Notes under the pieces: model-generated
Databases searched by the model: none
The model's input: only the letters and a program-made list of their open reading frames with translations
What the model was told of the DNA's origin: nothing
Program-made: the position numbers and the translations under genes
From: Polynucleobacter wuianus
GTDB lineage: Bacteria; Pseudomonadota; Gammaproteobacteria; Burkholderiales; Burkholderiaceae
Assembly (NCBI RefSeq): GCF_001659725.1
Contig: NZ_CP015922.1
Coordinates: forward strand, 310,001-374,000
DNA: 64,000 bases
Direction of reading: 5' to 3'
Part shown: positions 26,330 through 33,096 of the stretch, piece by piece
Layout of the letters: every line of letters begins with the position of its first letter
How positions within the stretch are numbered: position 1 is the first letter of the stretch

Positions 26330-27244
26330 TTAATTCAATGGAAAGCCAACTTTGAGAATGTATTCATTGACTGAGTGGCTATCCCATACACGGGCGTTTG
26401 AGCATTCAGCTTCCCCGCCACCCATGCAGGTTCCACCTGCAAGCTGATAGCGCCAAGCACCCGTCACCCACCAATCTTTAGCGGCATAGTGCAAATTTGG
26501 GCCAACAAAGGTTGCGCGTTGTACTTGATTGCGTAAATTGAGTTCTGAGTAGTCGTTGTGAAAGCGTGCTTCAACGCCAGCTGACCATTTAGGCGCAAAT
26601 CGATAGCTTGCCCCAACCAAAATATCTAGCATGGATTCAGGGACGTTACCGTTCTCAATAAATTTGAGACGCTCATTTGCAACTACTACGTTACCTGCAA
26701 GTATGAGGCGATCGTCAATAAAGTTCGATTGCAGCAATAAACGGGCTTCAAGCTCATCTTTATTTCGACCCCAAGTCGGCTCTAGGTAAAGACCAACACC
26801 TACAGGTGAAGTCACTGGGTTGGTAATGCGGTAAATCGCTTCTAAGGAACCACCTTCAATACCACTCTTTCTGTAGGCGGTGGAGGGATCATGTGATGAG
26901 GGAACGCCGTAGCCTCCCGTGCAAGTTGGCGCGTCTCCGCAGGCTTCTGGGTTGGTGTAGTTTTGATTGGCATTCGTATAGTAAGAATTGATATAGCCGG
27001 CTACTTGTAAGTCATTGGTGAGGCCGTACTCGATTTCCGTTCTGGCAGTCCAAGCATCGTATGTACCGGCTGCTTGGGTTTGGTTTAGCTGAACGCGTTG
27101 CTCAAACTCCCACTTTCCTTTGGGTTGTAGGTCTAAGGTATAGATCCAGCCAAAGGCTCCTTCGCCCGCATGGGCTAGTGAGAGGTGCAATGTTGCGGCA
27201 AGGACAAGGCTAAAGGCAATCAGTTTTTGAATGGTCAATTTCAT
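26330..27244 (-). CDS. Predicted outer-membrane beta-barrel protein (DUF6662-like), Fur-controlled
   Basis: A 304-residue protein with signal peptide (LIAFSLVLAATLHLSLAHA). Its alternating amphipathic strands resemble a small outer-membrane barrel, for example GKWEFEQRVQLNQTQAAG, RTEIEYGLTNDLQVAGYI and EARLLLQSNFIDDRLILAG. I believe it is the family catalogued as DUF6662. Two Cys pairs (CGDAPTC and the CMGGGEAEC loop) lie in predicted loops. It is the first gene of the operon behind two Fur boxes. The function is unknown, and a role in getting iron or electrons to the cell surface is conjecture. Confidence 0.68.
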   Translation of the reverse strand: MKLTIQKLIAFSLVLAATLHLSLAHAGEGAFGWIYTLDLQPKGKWEFEQRVQLNQTQAAGTYDAWTARTEIEYGLTNDLQVAGYINSYYTNANQNYTNPEACGDAPTCTGGYGVPSSHDPSTAYRKSGIEGGSLEAIYRITNPVTSPVGVGLYLEPTWGRNKDELEARLLLQSNFIDDRLILAGNVVVANERLKFIENGNVPESMLDILVGASYRFAPKWSAGVEARFHNDYSELNLRNQVQRATFVGPNLHYAAKDWWVTGAWRYQLAGGTCMGGGEAECSNARVWDSHSVNEYILKVGFPLN

Positions 27245-27272
27245 GGTTTTCTGAGAGAGGGTTGAGAAAGTT

Positions 27273-27293
27273 AAATGAGAATGGTTCTCAATA
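27273..27293. promoter_or_regulatory. Fur box 1
   Basis: AAATGAGAATGGTTCTCAATA has GAGAA/TTCTC arms around a short centre, as in Fur-binding sites. It covers the expected transcription start of the minus-strand operon that begins at 27244. Confidence 0.8.
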
Positions 27294-27319
27294 TATCATC
27301 AAATGAGAATGATTCTCAA
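27290..27319 (-). promoter_or_regulatory. Predicted sigma-70 promoter of the flavinylation operon
   Basis: On the minus strand, TTGAGA (27319-27314) and TATATT (27295-27290) are separated by 18 bp. The -35 lies inside Fur box 2 and the start point would fall in Fur box 1, which is the geometry expected for iron-dependent repression. Confidence 0.6.
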
Positions 27320-27321
27320 AT
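27301..27321. promoter_or_regulatory. Fur box 2
   Basis: The core TGAGAATGATTCTCA (27304-27318) is a perfect 7-1-7 palindrome with AT-rich flanks and closely resembles the Fur consensus. It is offset 28 bp centre to centre from box 1. It could also affect the plus-strand gene at 27396. Confidence 0.88.
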
Positions 27322-27395
27322 AGGAAAAAGACCATATTTCAGTAAATGATTCAATTTGTAGGGTGATTTGAATTCCCTTGTAAGATTTCTCTTCA

Positions 27396-27638
27396 ATGGA
27401 TTCGCAAGCACTCGAAAAACTCGTTCTTATGAAGATGCCCTTTGGTAAACATGCTGGGCGAGCTTTAGCGGATCTGCCGGGAAATTATTTGGCGTGGTTT
27501 GCGCGCGAGGGATTTCCCAAAGGTGAGTTGGGCGAGTTGTTGGAGTTGATGCACACGCTAGATCACAATGGCTTGCGTGGACTATTGGCCCCTATTCAAA
27601 GAGCCCATGGCTTACAAGCCAAATCAAAACTACTTTGA
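27396..27638 (+). CDS. DUF3820 family protein
   Basis: An 80-residue small soluble protein. The sequence MPFGKHAGRALADLPGNYLAWF near the N-terminus is the DUF3820 hallmark, and a helical C-terminus follows. Homologues are sometimes called quorum-sensing-regulated virulence factors, but the function is unproven. Its 3' end overlaps the convergent nuclease gene by 9 bp. It starts 75 bp from the Fur boxes, so iron control is possible. Confidence 0.8.
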   Translation: MDSQALEKLVLMKMPFGKHAGRALADLPGNYLAWFAREGFPKGELGELLELMHTLDHNGLRGLLAPIQRAHGLQAKSKLL

Positions 27639-28661
27639 GCGAACGATTACGGTTACGCGGTTGCGCTCATAAGTGACCCCAGGTGATTCTGGCGGACTAC
27701 TTTGAGTTGGACTTACAAATAGCGGGGTTTGTGATTCAATCTGCTTCGCAATTCTTTTGGCAAGTTCACTATTGCGATCATATTGAATCTGAACACTGGA
27801 TACCTTACCTTCTTGAATGCGTGCAATCAGAGCGTTGAGCTTGTCGGCTGAGTATTCATCAAAAAATAGGGGGTACCAGCCACCCATCAATCCCTGATTT
27901 GGTATGGCTTTAGTGGCAATAGTGGGTTTAAGCAGAGAGTGCTCAGTCTGAATGGGTAATTGAAAATCGATTCCTGTTTTAGCGAGCAATTCCGAATAAG
28001 AAATTGGTGGAGACATTTGCGCCTCATTGCTGTTTTCTACCCAATAAGCCCATGCATGATTCTTGTTGGGGTCATAAACCAATTTAAATAGATGACTGGG
28101 AATCGTGACACGACTTCTGCCAATGCTACCTTGATTTCCAATAGAGCCAGTAAAGACGTAAACATCTCCCGAAGCTCTTTTGGTATACAGCCGAGTAGGC
28201 TCTTCAACGTTTTTTGCCCAAATTCCCTGATTATTCTGCCTGGCCTGCGGCATCATATTTGCTAGGGAGAAAGACTGCGCCATTGCTCTTTCATTACCCA
28301 TATCCCCAGCTGGAGCGTTATGGCCACGATCGTATCCGCTCCCACGGTAGTCAGAAAGCAGGGCCCGCTCCGCAAAAGGCAGTCTTGCTTCTTCGTAAAA
28401 CTGATTTGTTCTACGAGGATGTGGTCCAAGCAATTGTTCGCGATTGAGTTTTTCTACTGTGTAGATTGGCTTTTTATCTTGCGGTGAGTAATACACCGCA
28501 AAGCTATCAAAGCAAAGGTCGCGACCTGCTTGTGGGGTTACTGGCACCTGTTGCTTTGGGAAAAGACCCTTACAATCCTCGAAGAGGGCAAAGGCTGAGA
28601 TTGGGCTTAATAGTAAAGCCAGCAAGAGTAGGGGCGTGATTATTGTGCGGCTAAATTTCAT
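27630..28661 (-). CDS. Secreted DNA/RNA non-specific endonuclease
   Basis: A 343-residue beta-beta-alpha-metal nuclease with signal peptide (TIITPLLLLALLLSPISAFA). The catalytic motif is YDRGHNAPAGDMG, in which the DRGH His acts as general base. The metal-ligand Asn is probably in MMPQARQNNQGIW. VYVFTGSIGNQGSIG is typical of the NucA/EndA family. It degrades extracellular or periplasmic nucleic acid, plausibly for phosphate and nucleoside supply. The C-terminus has an extra region of about 100 residues with no recognised domain. Confidence 0.85.
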   Translation of the reverse strand: MKFSRTIITPLLLLALLLSPISAFALFEDCKGLFPKQQVPVTPQAGRDLCFDSFAVYYSPQDKKPIYTVEKLNREQLLGPHPRRTNQFYEEARLPFAERALLSDYRGSGYDRGHNAPAGDMGNERAMAQSFSLANMMPQARQNNQGIWAKNVEEPTRLYTKRASGDVYVFTGSIGNQGSIGRSRVTIPSHLFKLVYDPNKNHAWAYWVENSNEAQMSPPISYSELLAKTGIDFQLPIQTEHSLLKPTIATKAIPNQGLMGGWYPLFFDEYSADKLNALIARIQEGKVSSVQIQYDRNSELAKRIAKQIESQTPLFVSPTQSSPPESPGVTYERNRVTVIVRSK

Positions 28662-29166
28662 CTGCTGTAAGTGTAGGGGGTGGGTGAGTTTTATTAATGA
28701 TTTCCTGCTTCAGTTGACTTTGCGCTTAGCTCTTAAGTTAGTAAGAAGTCAGTGGCAATACTGATTTGTCCTCAAATATCAGAGCTAAAAGCATTAAAAA
28801 ATAATGCCTTGCAGCATTTATGGGTCAGCACTACCGGTAGAAAATTGGGGCGACTGAAATACTAGATGTATGGTTTTTGGCGACAATTATTCATTCCAAA
28901 TAGTAAAAAAGTCGAAATTTAGAAAATTTTTTACAAAATGAAATTAGTGCCTCTTAACATCCATAAGTTACTGATTTATATAAATTTTATATGAAATATT
29001 TGAGGCTTATTCGGGAACTCCCGTATTTCAAGATCTAAAAGTTATCGAAATATATTTCTTTATTCTTGACTTGATATAAGAACCTTTTTAGGATGACCCA
29101 TGTTTTTTATATATTGCGATGCAACATAAACCGGTATCACGGTTTTGGGGTGTCGCAAAAAATTGA
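28662..29166. other. 505-bp AT-rich intergenic region
   Basis: Two genes diverge from this region: the nuclease (minus) and the lytic transglycosylase (plus). I see no convincing gene, tRNA or insertion sequence in it. It holds a short palindromic AT tract (ATATAAATTTTATAT, 28978-28992), a small CGGGAACTCCCG hairpin near 29015, and one good promoter near its right end. It is by far the most AT-rich gap in the window. Confidence 0.6.
29066..29094 (+). promoter_or_regulatory. Sigma-70 promoter of the lytic transglycosylase gene
   Basis: TTGACT (29066-29071) and TAGGAT (29089-29094) are spaced by exactly 17 bp. Transcription from about 29101 would give a 5' leader of about 66 nt before the ATG at 29167. 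Confidence 0.6.
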
Positions 29167-30156
29167 ATGAGTAAATGTTTATTGAACAATTTGAGTGAGA
29201 TGCAGGATGCACAACCAGCGATGTTGGCTGCTAAACAACTGCTAGCCCACGCCATGGCTCCGGTGTATCGAGTCATCAATGGCTTACTCGTTGTCACTGT
29301 ATTCATGGTGGTAGGTCTATGGCTATCAGGTAATGGAACCAATGCCGGTGCTTTTGATTTAGCCCGCATCCTAGTGCCGGATGAGGCTCGCCATATTGTT
29401 TGGAGCAATGGCTTTAGTATGCTTGATCAATATAAGAGTGCCAACGAGGGCTCTAGCTTATCTGCTTCCAATTCGGATATCGCTAGTGTGATTTATCACA
29501 AGTCCACTTCTGCCAGCGCTGGTTTGGCTAGTGCTAAAAAACAAACTGTAGCCTTATTAATGCCTTCAGTTGCTCAGGTTCAGGTGAAGTCAATCTCCCA
29601 TTTGGCAGATCGCATTCCAACCTCCAAGATCGATCCCCAAGCATTGGATAGTAATTTGATGGGGTCAATTCAGAATCAACGTGCTGTTGCTGACTTCTAT
29701 GAAAAGAAATACAGCCTCGATCGCGCCAAGATTGAGGAGTACGTTTCTAGTACGATTTTGATCGCCAAAGAAGTCAATATCGATCCAGTGTTGTTATTGG
29801 CAGTGATCTCAGTTGAATCCAACTTCAATCCGAACACAAAGAGTCATGCTGGCGCAGAAGGTCTCATGCAGGTGATGACTTCAGTTCACCGTGAGAAATA
29901 TGCTATATACGGCGGCACACAAGAAGCAATCAAGCCAGAAGTTAACATTCGGGTTGGTGCTTATATCTTGAAGTACCTCATTGCCACAGCAGGTTCGTTG
30001 CGCAATGGCTTGAAGTTCTATGTCGGCGCTGCCAATGCTGAAGATGATGGTGGTTATGCAGACAAAGTAATGGCGGAGCGTAATCGTTTAATTGGTCTTT
30101 GCCAGACTCGATCTACCAATCGATTAACACTTAATGGCAAAGATCTGCGTTCTTAA
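29167..30156 (+). CDS. Membrane-anchored lytic transglycosylase (SLT domain)
   Basis: A 329-residue protein. An N-terminal cytoplasmic stretch of about 35 residues is followed by one helix (VINGLLVVTVFMVVGLWLS), and a Ser/Ala-rich spacer leads to an SLT domain from about residue 190. The catalytic Glu is E217 in AVISVESNFNPN, followed by SHAGAEGLMQVM and VNIRVGAYILKYL, the family's substrate-groove motifs. It cleaves peptidoglycan glycan strands to 1,6-anhydro ends. The uncleaved helix suggests inner-membrane rather than lipoprotein anchoring. Many family members instead have a lipobox. Confidence 0.85.
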   Translation: MSKCLLNNLSEMQDAQPAMLAAKQLLAHAMAPVYRVINGLLVVTVFMVVGLWLSGNGTNAGAFDLARILVPDEARHIVWSNGFSMLDQYKSANEGSSLSASNSDIASVIYHKSTSASAGLASAKKQTVALLMPSVAQVQVKSISHLADRIPTSKIDPQALDSNLMGSIQNQRAVADFYEKKYSLDRAKIEEYVSSTILIAKEVNIDPVLLLAVISVESNFNPNTKSHAGAEGLMQVMTSVHREKYAIYGGTQEAIKPEVNIRVGAYILKYLIATAGSLRNGLKFYVGAANAEDDGGYADKVMAERNRLIGLCQTRSTNRLTLNGKDLRS

Positions 30157-30174
30157 TTCCAGATCTAGGTATTG

Positions 30175-30199
30175 AAAAGCCACCCTTGGGTGGCTTTTT
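30175..30199 (+). terminator. Intrinsic terminator after the lytic transglycosylase gene
   Basis: AAAAGCCACCC and GGGTGGCTTTT form a near-perfect hairpin with a T run. It sits between convergent genes and can serve the FKBP gene too. Confidence 0.85.
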
Positions 30200-30219
30200 A
30201 TTTGAGTGCTAGACTCTTC

Positions 30220-30567
30220 TTAGTTGATGCCGTGTAATTCCACGTCAAAAACGAGTGTTGCATTAGGAGGGATAACACCGCCTGCGCCTCGGGCGCCATA
30301 GCCCATCTCCGATGGGATGATTAAGGTGCGCTTCCCACCAATCTTCATGCCAGCAACGCCTTGGTCCCAGCCTTTAATGACATGTCCAGCACCCAGTGGG
30401 AAGCTAAAGAGCTGTCCGCGATCGAGTGAGCTATCAAATTTCTGGCCCTTATGATCAGGGGCGCTCTCATCGTATAGCCAGCCGGTGTAATGGACGTCAA
30501 CGTGATTGCCAGCAGCAGCTTCTTTGCCATCGCCAACAACAGTATCGATTTTTTTGAGTTCAGTCAT
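30220..30567 (-). CDS. FKBP-type peptidyl-prolyl cis-trans isomerase
   Basis: A 115-residue single-domain FKBP. Active-site residues are in HVDVHYTGWLYD, KFDSSLDRGQLFSFPLGAGHVIKGWDQGV and PSEMGYGARGAGGVIPPNATLVFDVEL (read as separate strands). No signal peptide is present, so it is cytoplasmic. It accelerates proline isomerisation during folding. The length is typical for the small bacterial FKBPs. Confidence 0.93.
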   Translation of the reverse strand: MTELKKIDTVVGDGKEAAAGNHVDVHYTGWLYDESAPDHKGQKFDSSLDRGQLFSFPLGAGHVIKGWDQGVAGMKIGGKRTLIIPSEMGYGARGAGGVIPPNATLVFDVELHGIN

Positions 30568-30653
30568 GATGTTTTCCTATTGGGTGCAAATTGACTGGCT
30601 AGTATATTCTGAGCTCTAGATTATTACTTTAGGCATATCGAAAGCTTCGTGAC

Positions 30654-31670
30654 ATGATGAATTACTGGTCCAATTCCCCATATCAAACACTGCTACCCAG
30701 CCCTGACGGACAGTTGCTAGTAACGAATGACTTTTTGCGTACCTATTTGCATAGACCAGAACTGAATCTGGTGCCAGAATCTTGCGCAGCCGAACAGATG
30801 CTTCATCAGCGCTTGCTTGAGAATCCCCTTACTGAGATCGCTGACTCAGATATCAAGGCGATGGCAGATGAAGATATTCAAGAAAACTATCGCGTCTGGT
30901 TGCGCTATCGAGATCGATTGGTCGCTGCAAGCTCATTAGAAAATTTTTATATGAGCTTATTTAAAGGCGATGGCGTTGATGTGCCCCCTTTATTCGTCAT
31001 GCAGTTAGCGCAGATTTTTGTGCGCCATATCCTAGGAGAGAATGCACATCCGCTGGAAGTGCGTATGGGTGAACTATTCTTTCGAGCTCAAAAAATCAGT
31101 GTGCTTGAAGACAGTATTGTGATGGGTGCAGATGAGGAAGTGATTGCACGCAATGCCCAGGCGGGCGAATCTGGAAACATCATGGATCTTTTGAAAGGCA
31201 AATCCATGCTGACCCGATCTGCAGATCTTGATGTTTTATATGAAGACAATGCTGGTGAATATTGGGCGCGCAATGAAGACTTTGATTTTGCTGTTCAGCT
31301 CAACTTTGGTCACGAGCCCATTAATCATTTTTGTCGTGTACTTGAAAAGTGGATCAAGCACTTTTTAGGTGTCGCAGTACGTATTACGCCAATGCAGCAA
31401 ATTAGTGATCCGAAGTGGTCTTGGCATGTTGGTTTAGATGCCGCAGCGACGGAGATACTCAATAAGCTCTATCACAAGGAAACCCTCGATACTGATGAGC
31501 TTGAGAAAGTTATTTGCTTATTTCGGCTAGATTTTATTGATGAGGCTGCAGTCACTAAAGCTCAACAAGGCAAACCAGTCTACTTAGCGATTGCCATGAA
31601 CGATCAGCAGCAATTAAAGCTCAAACCTCAAAACCTATTATTTAATTTACCGCTGACTAAAGCTTCTTAG
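30654..31670 (+). CDS. DUF6352-like protein of unknown function
   Basis: A 338-residue soluble protein with no signal or membrane segment. It begins MMNYWSNSPYQTLLPSPDGQ and has conserved-looking blocks ENPLTEIADSDIKAMADEDI and PKWSWHVGLDAAATEILNKLY. I believe it is the family listed as DUF6352, common in Burkholderiales. The function is unknown. Its 3' end overlaps the convergent MFS gene by 4 bp. Confidence 0.72.
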   Translation: MMNYWSNSPYQTLLPSPDGQLLVTNDFLRTYLHRPELNLVPESCAAEQMLHQRLLENPLTEIADSDIKAMADEDIQENYRVWLRYRDRLVAASSLENFYMSLFKGDGVDVPPLFVMQLAQIFVRHILGENAHPLEVRMGELFFRAQKISVLEDSIVMGADEEVIARNAQAGESGNIMDLLKGKSMLTRSADLDVLYEDNAGEYWARNEDFDFAVQLNFGHEPINHFCRVLEKWIKHFLGVAVRITPMQQISDPKWSWHVGLDAAATEILNKLYHKETLDTDELEKVICLFRLDFIDEAAVTKAQQGKPVYLAIAMNDQQQLKLKPQNLLFNLPLTKAS

Positions 31671-32860
31671 GCGACAGCTTGCTTTTTATTTTGAGCGGCA
31701 AGCCAAAGCAACGCCAAGGCTGTAATGACTACCGGGATGAGCGAGCCCATGTTTAAGATGCTCCAGCCCTGAGAAGTGACGAGGGCACCTGAGCCAAAAG
31801 AGGTGAAGGCCATTGTGCCAAATACAAAAAAATTGATGGCTGCTTGCGCTTTATCCCGCTCATTAGGTTTATAGGCAGTCATTGCTAAAGAGGTGGAGCC
31901 AGTAAATAAGAAATTCCATCCAACACCAAGTAGGAAGAGGGCGATCAAGAATTGCTGGAGATCTACTCCCGTTAATGCAATCAGAATACAGAGAAAATTA
32001 AGGCACACTCCTACCCCCATAATTTTGAGGGCGCCAAAACGTTGAATGAGGGCGCCTGTGAAAAATCCAGGAGCAAACATGCCGATCACATGCCACTCCA
32101 ATACCAGCGCCGTATCTGAAAACGGTAAACCGCAAATTTGCATAGCAAGGGGTGTGGCTGCCATAAGGAGATTCATAACGCCGTAACCCAGAGATGCGCC
32201 AATTACCGCAACCATAAATACGGGCTGCTGGAGGATGATCTTGAGCGAACGTCCATCTGAAAGTGCATGCTGGGTTTTGAATTCTTCAGGAAAGTGAATG
32301 AACTGCATAACGATGATGCCAATCAGAGCGGCAATCGACAGCGTGAGATAAGCACCCAAGAAGGCGGTGCTGAAGAAATCTCGCGTCCATGAAGCTAAAT
32401 TGGGCCCAATCACTGCCCCCAGAATTCCACCAGCCAAAACCCAGGACACCGCCTTATCGCGCTGACTCGCTTCAGTCAGTTCTGCTGCTGCAAACCGGTA
32501 GAGTTGTCCGTTGGCGCTGTAGTAGCCCGCAATAAAGGTGCCGGCAACTAATAGCCAGAAGTTTTTACTGAGTGCGGCATAGGCGCACAAAAGGGCAGAC
32601 AGCACAGCTACCAACAGCCCTAGCTGGAATGAAATCTTGCGACCAAAGCGATTTTGGGATTTGGCAACAATTGAGGTGGAGAAGGCCGCCCCAACTACAT
32701 AGCCCATGACAGGAAGGGTGGCCATCCAGTTGACTGGCGCTAAGCTGAAACCTACTAGACCATTAATGGCGATGAAGGTGACGTTATTGGTCAGGAATAG
32801 TCCCTGGCACAAAATCAGCAAGACAAGGTTTTTATTGAGTAATGGGTGCTTACTGGTCAT
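31667..32860 (-). CDS. Major facilitator superfamily transporter
   Basis: A 397-residue protein with twelve predicted helices. The MFS motif between helices 2 and 3 appears as KSQNRFGRKISFQLG. A YKPNERDKAQAAINFFVFG segment marks the later cytoplasmic loop. The substrate is not predictable. It is a single gene on the minus strand, divergent from icd. Confidence 0.82.
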   Translation of the reverse strand: MTSKHPLLNKNLVLLILCQGLFLTNNVTFIAINGLVGFSLAPVNWMATLPVMGYVVGAAFSTSIVAKSQNRFGRKISFQLGLLVAVLSALLCAYAALSKNFWLLVAGTFIAGYYSANGQLYRFAAAELTEASQRDKAVSWVLAGGILGAVIGPNLASWTRDFFSTAFLGAYLTLSIAALIGIIVMQFIHFPEEFKTQHALSDGRSLKIILQQPVFMVAVIGASLGYGVMNLLMAATPLAMQICGLPFSDTALVLEWHVIGMFAPGFFTGALIQRFGALKIMGVGVCLNFLCILIALTGVDLQQFLIALFLLGVGWNFLFTGSTSLAMTAYKPNERDKAQAAINFFVFGTMAFTSFGSGALVTSQGWSILNMGSLIPVVITALALLWLAAQNKKQAVA

Positions 32861-32916
32861 GGCTTGCAGTTTACGGGGAATTTAGCGCTTTAGCTGACTC
32901 GGTGGATTCCCTTAAA

Positions 32917-32970
32917 TTGGGGTTTATATGTCGGTTTCAGGTGCAAAACCCCCATTTTTACCAACCCCAA
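32917..32970. repeat. Nested inverted repeat upstream of icd
   Basis: The outer arms TTGGGGTT (32917-32924) and AACCCCAA (32963-32970) enclose an inner GGTTT (32933-32937) and AAACC (32946-32950) pair. It lies in the 236-bp gap between the divergent MFS and icd genes. No T run follows, so it is more likely a regulatory or leader structure than a terminator. Confidence 0.4.
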
Positions 32971-33096
32971 TGATTTAAAATTGAAGACTCGCCTCATTGG
33001 CAAAAGCCAGCTAAAAGCGGCTTCCAAAATGCGGAATATGAGAGTGGCAGGGTAAAAACCTGACTCTGTAAATTTATCAATATCGAGGAAAAGTTA

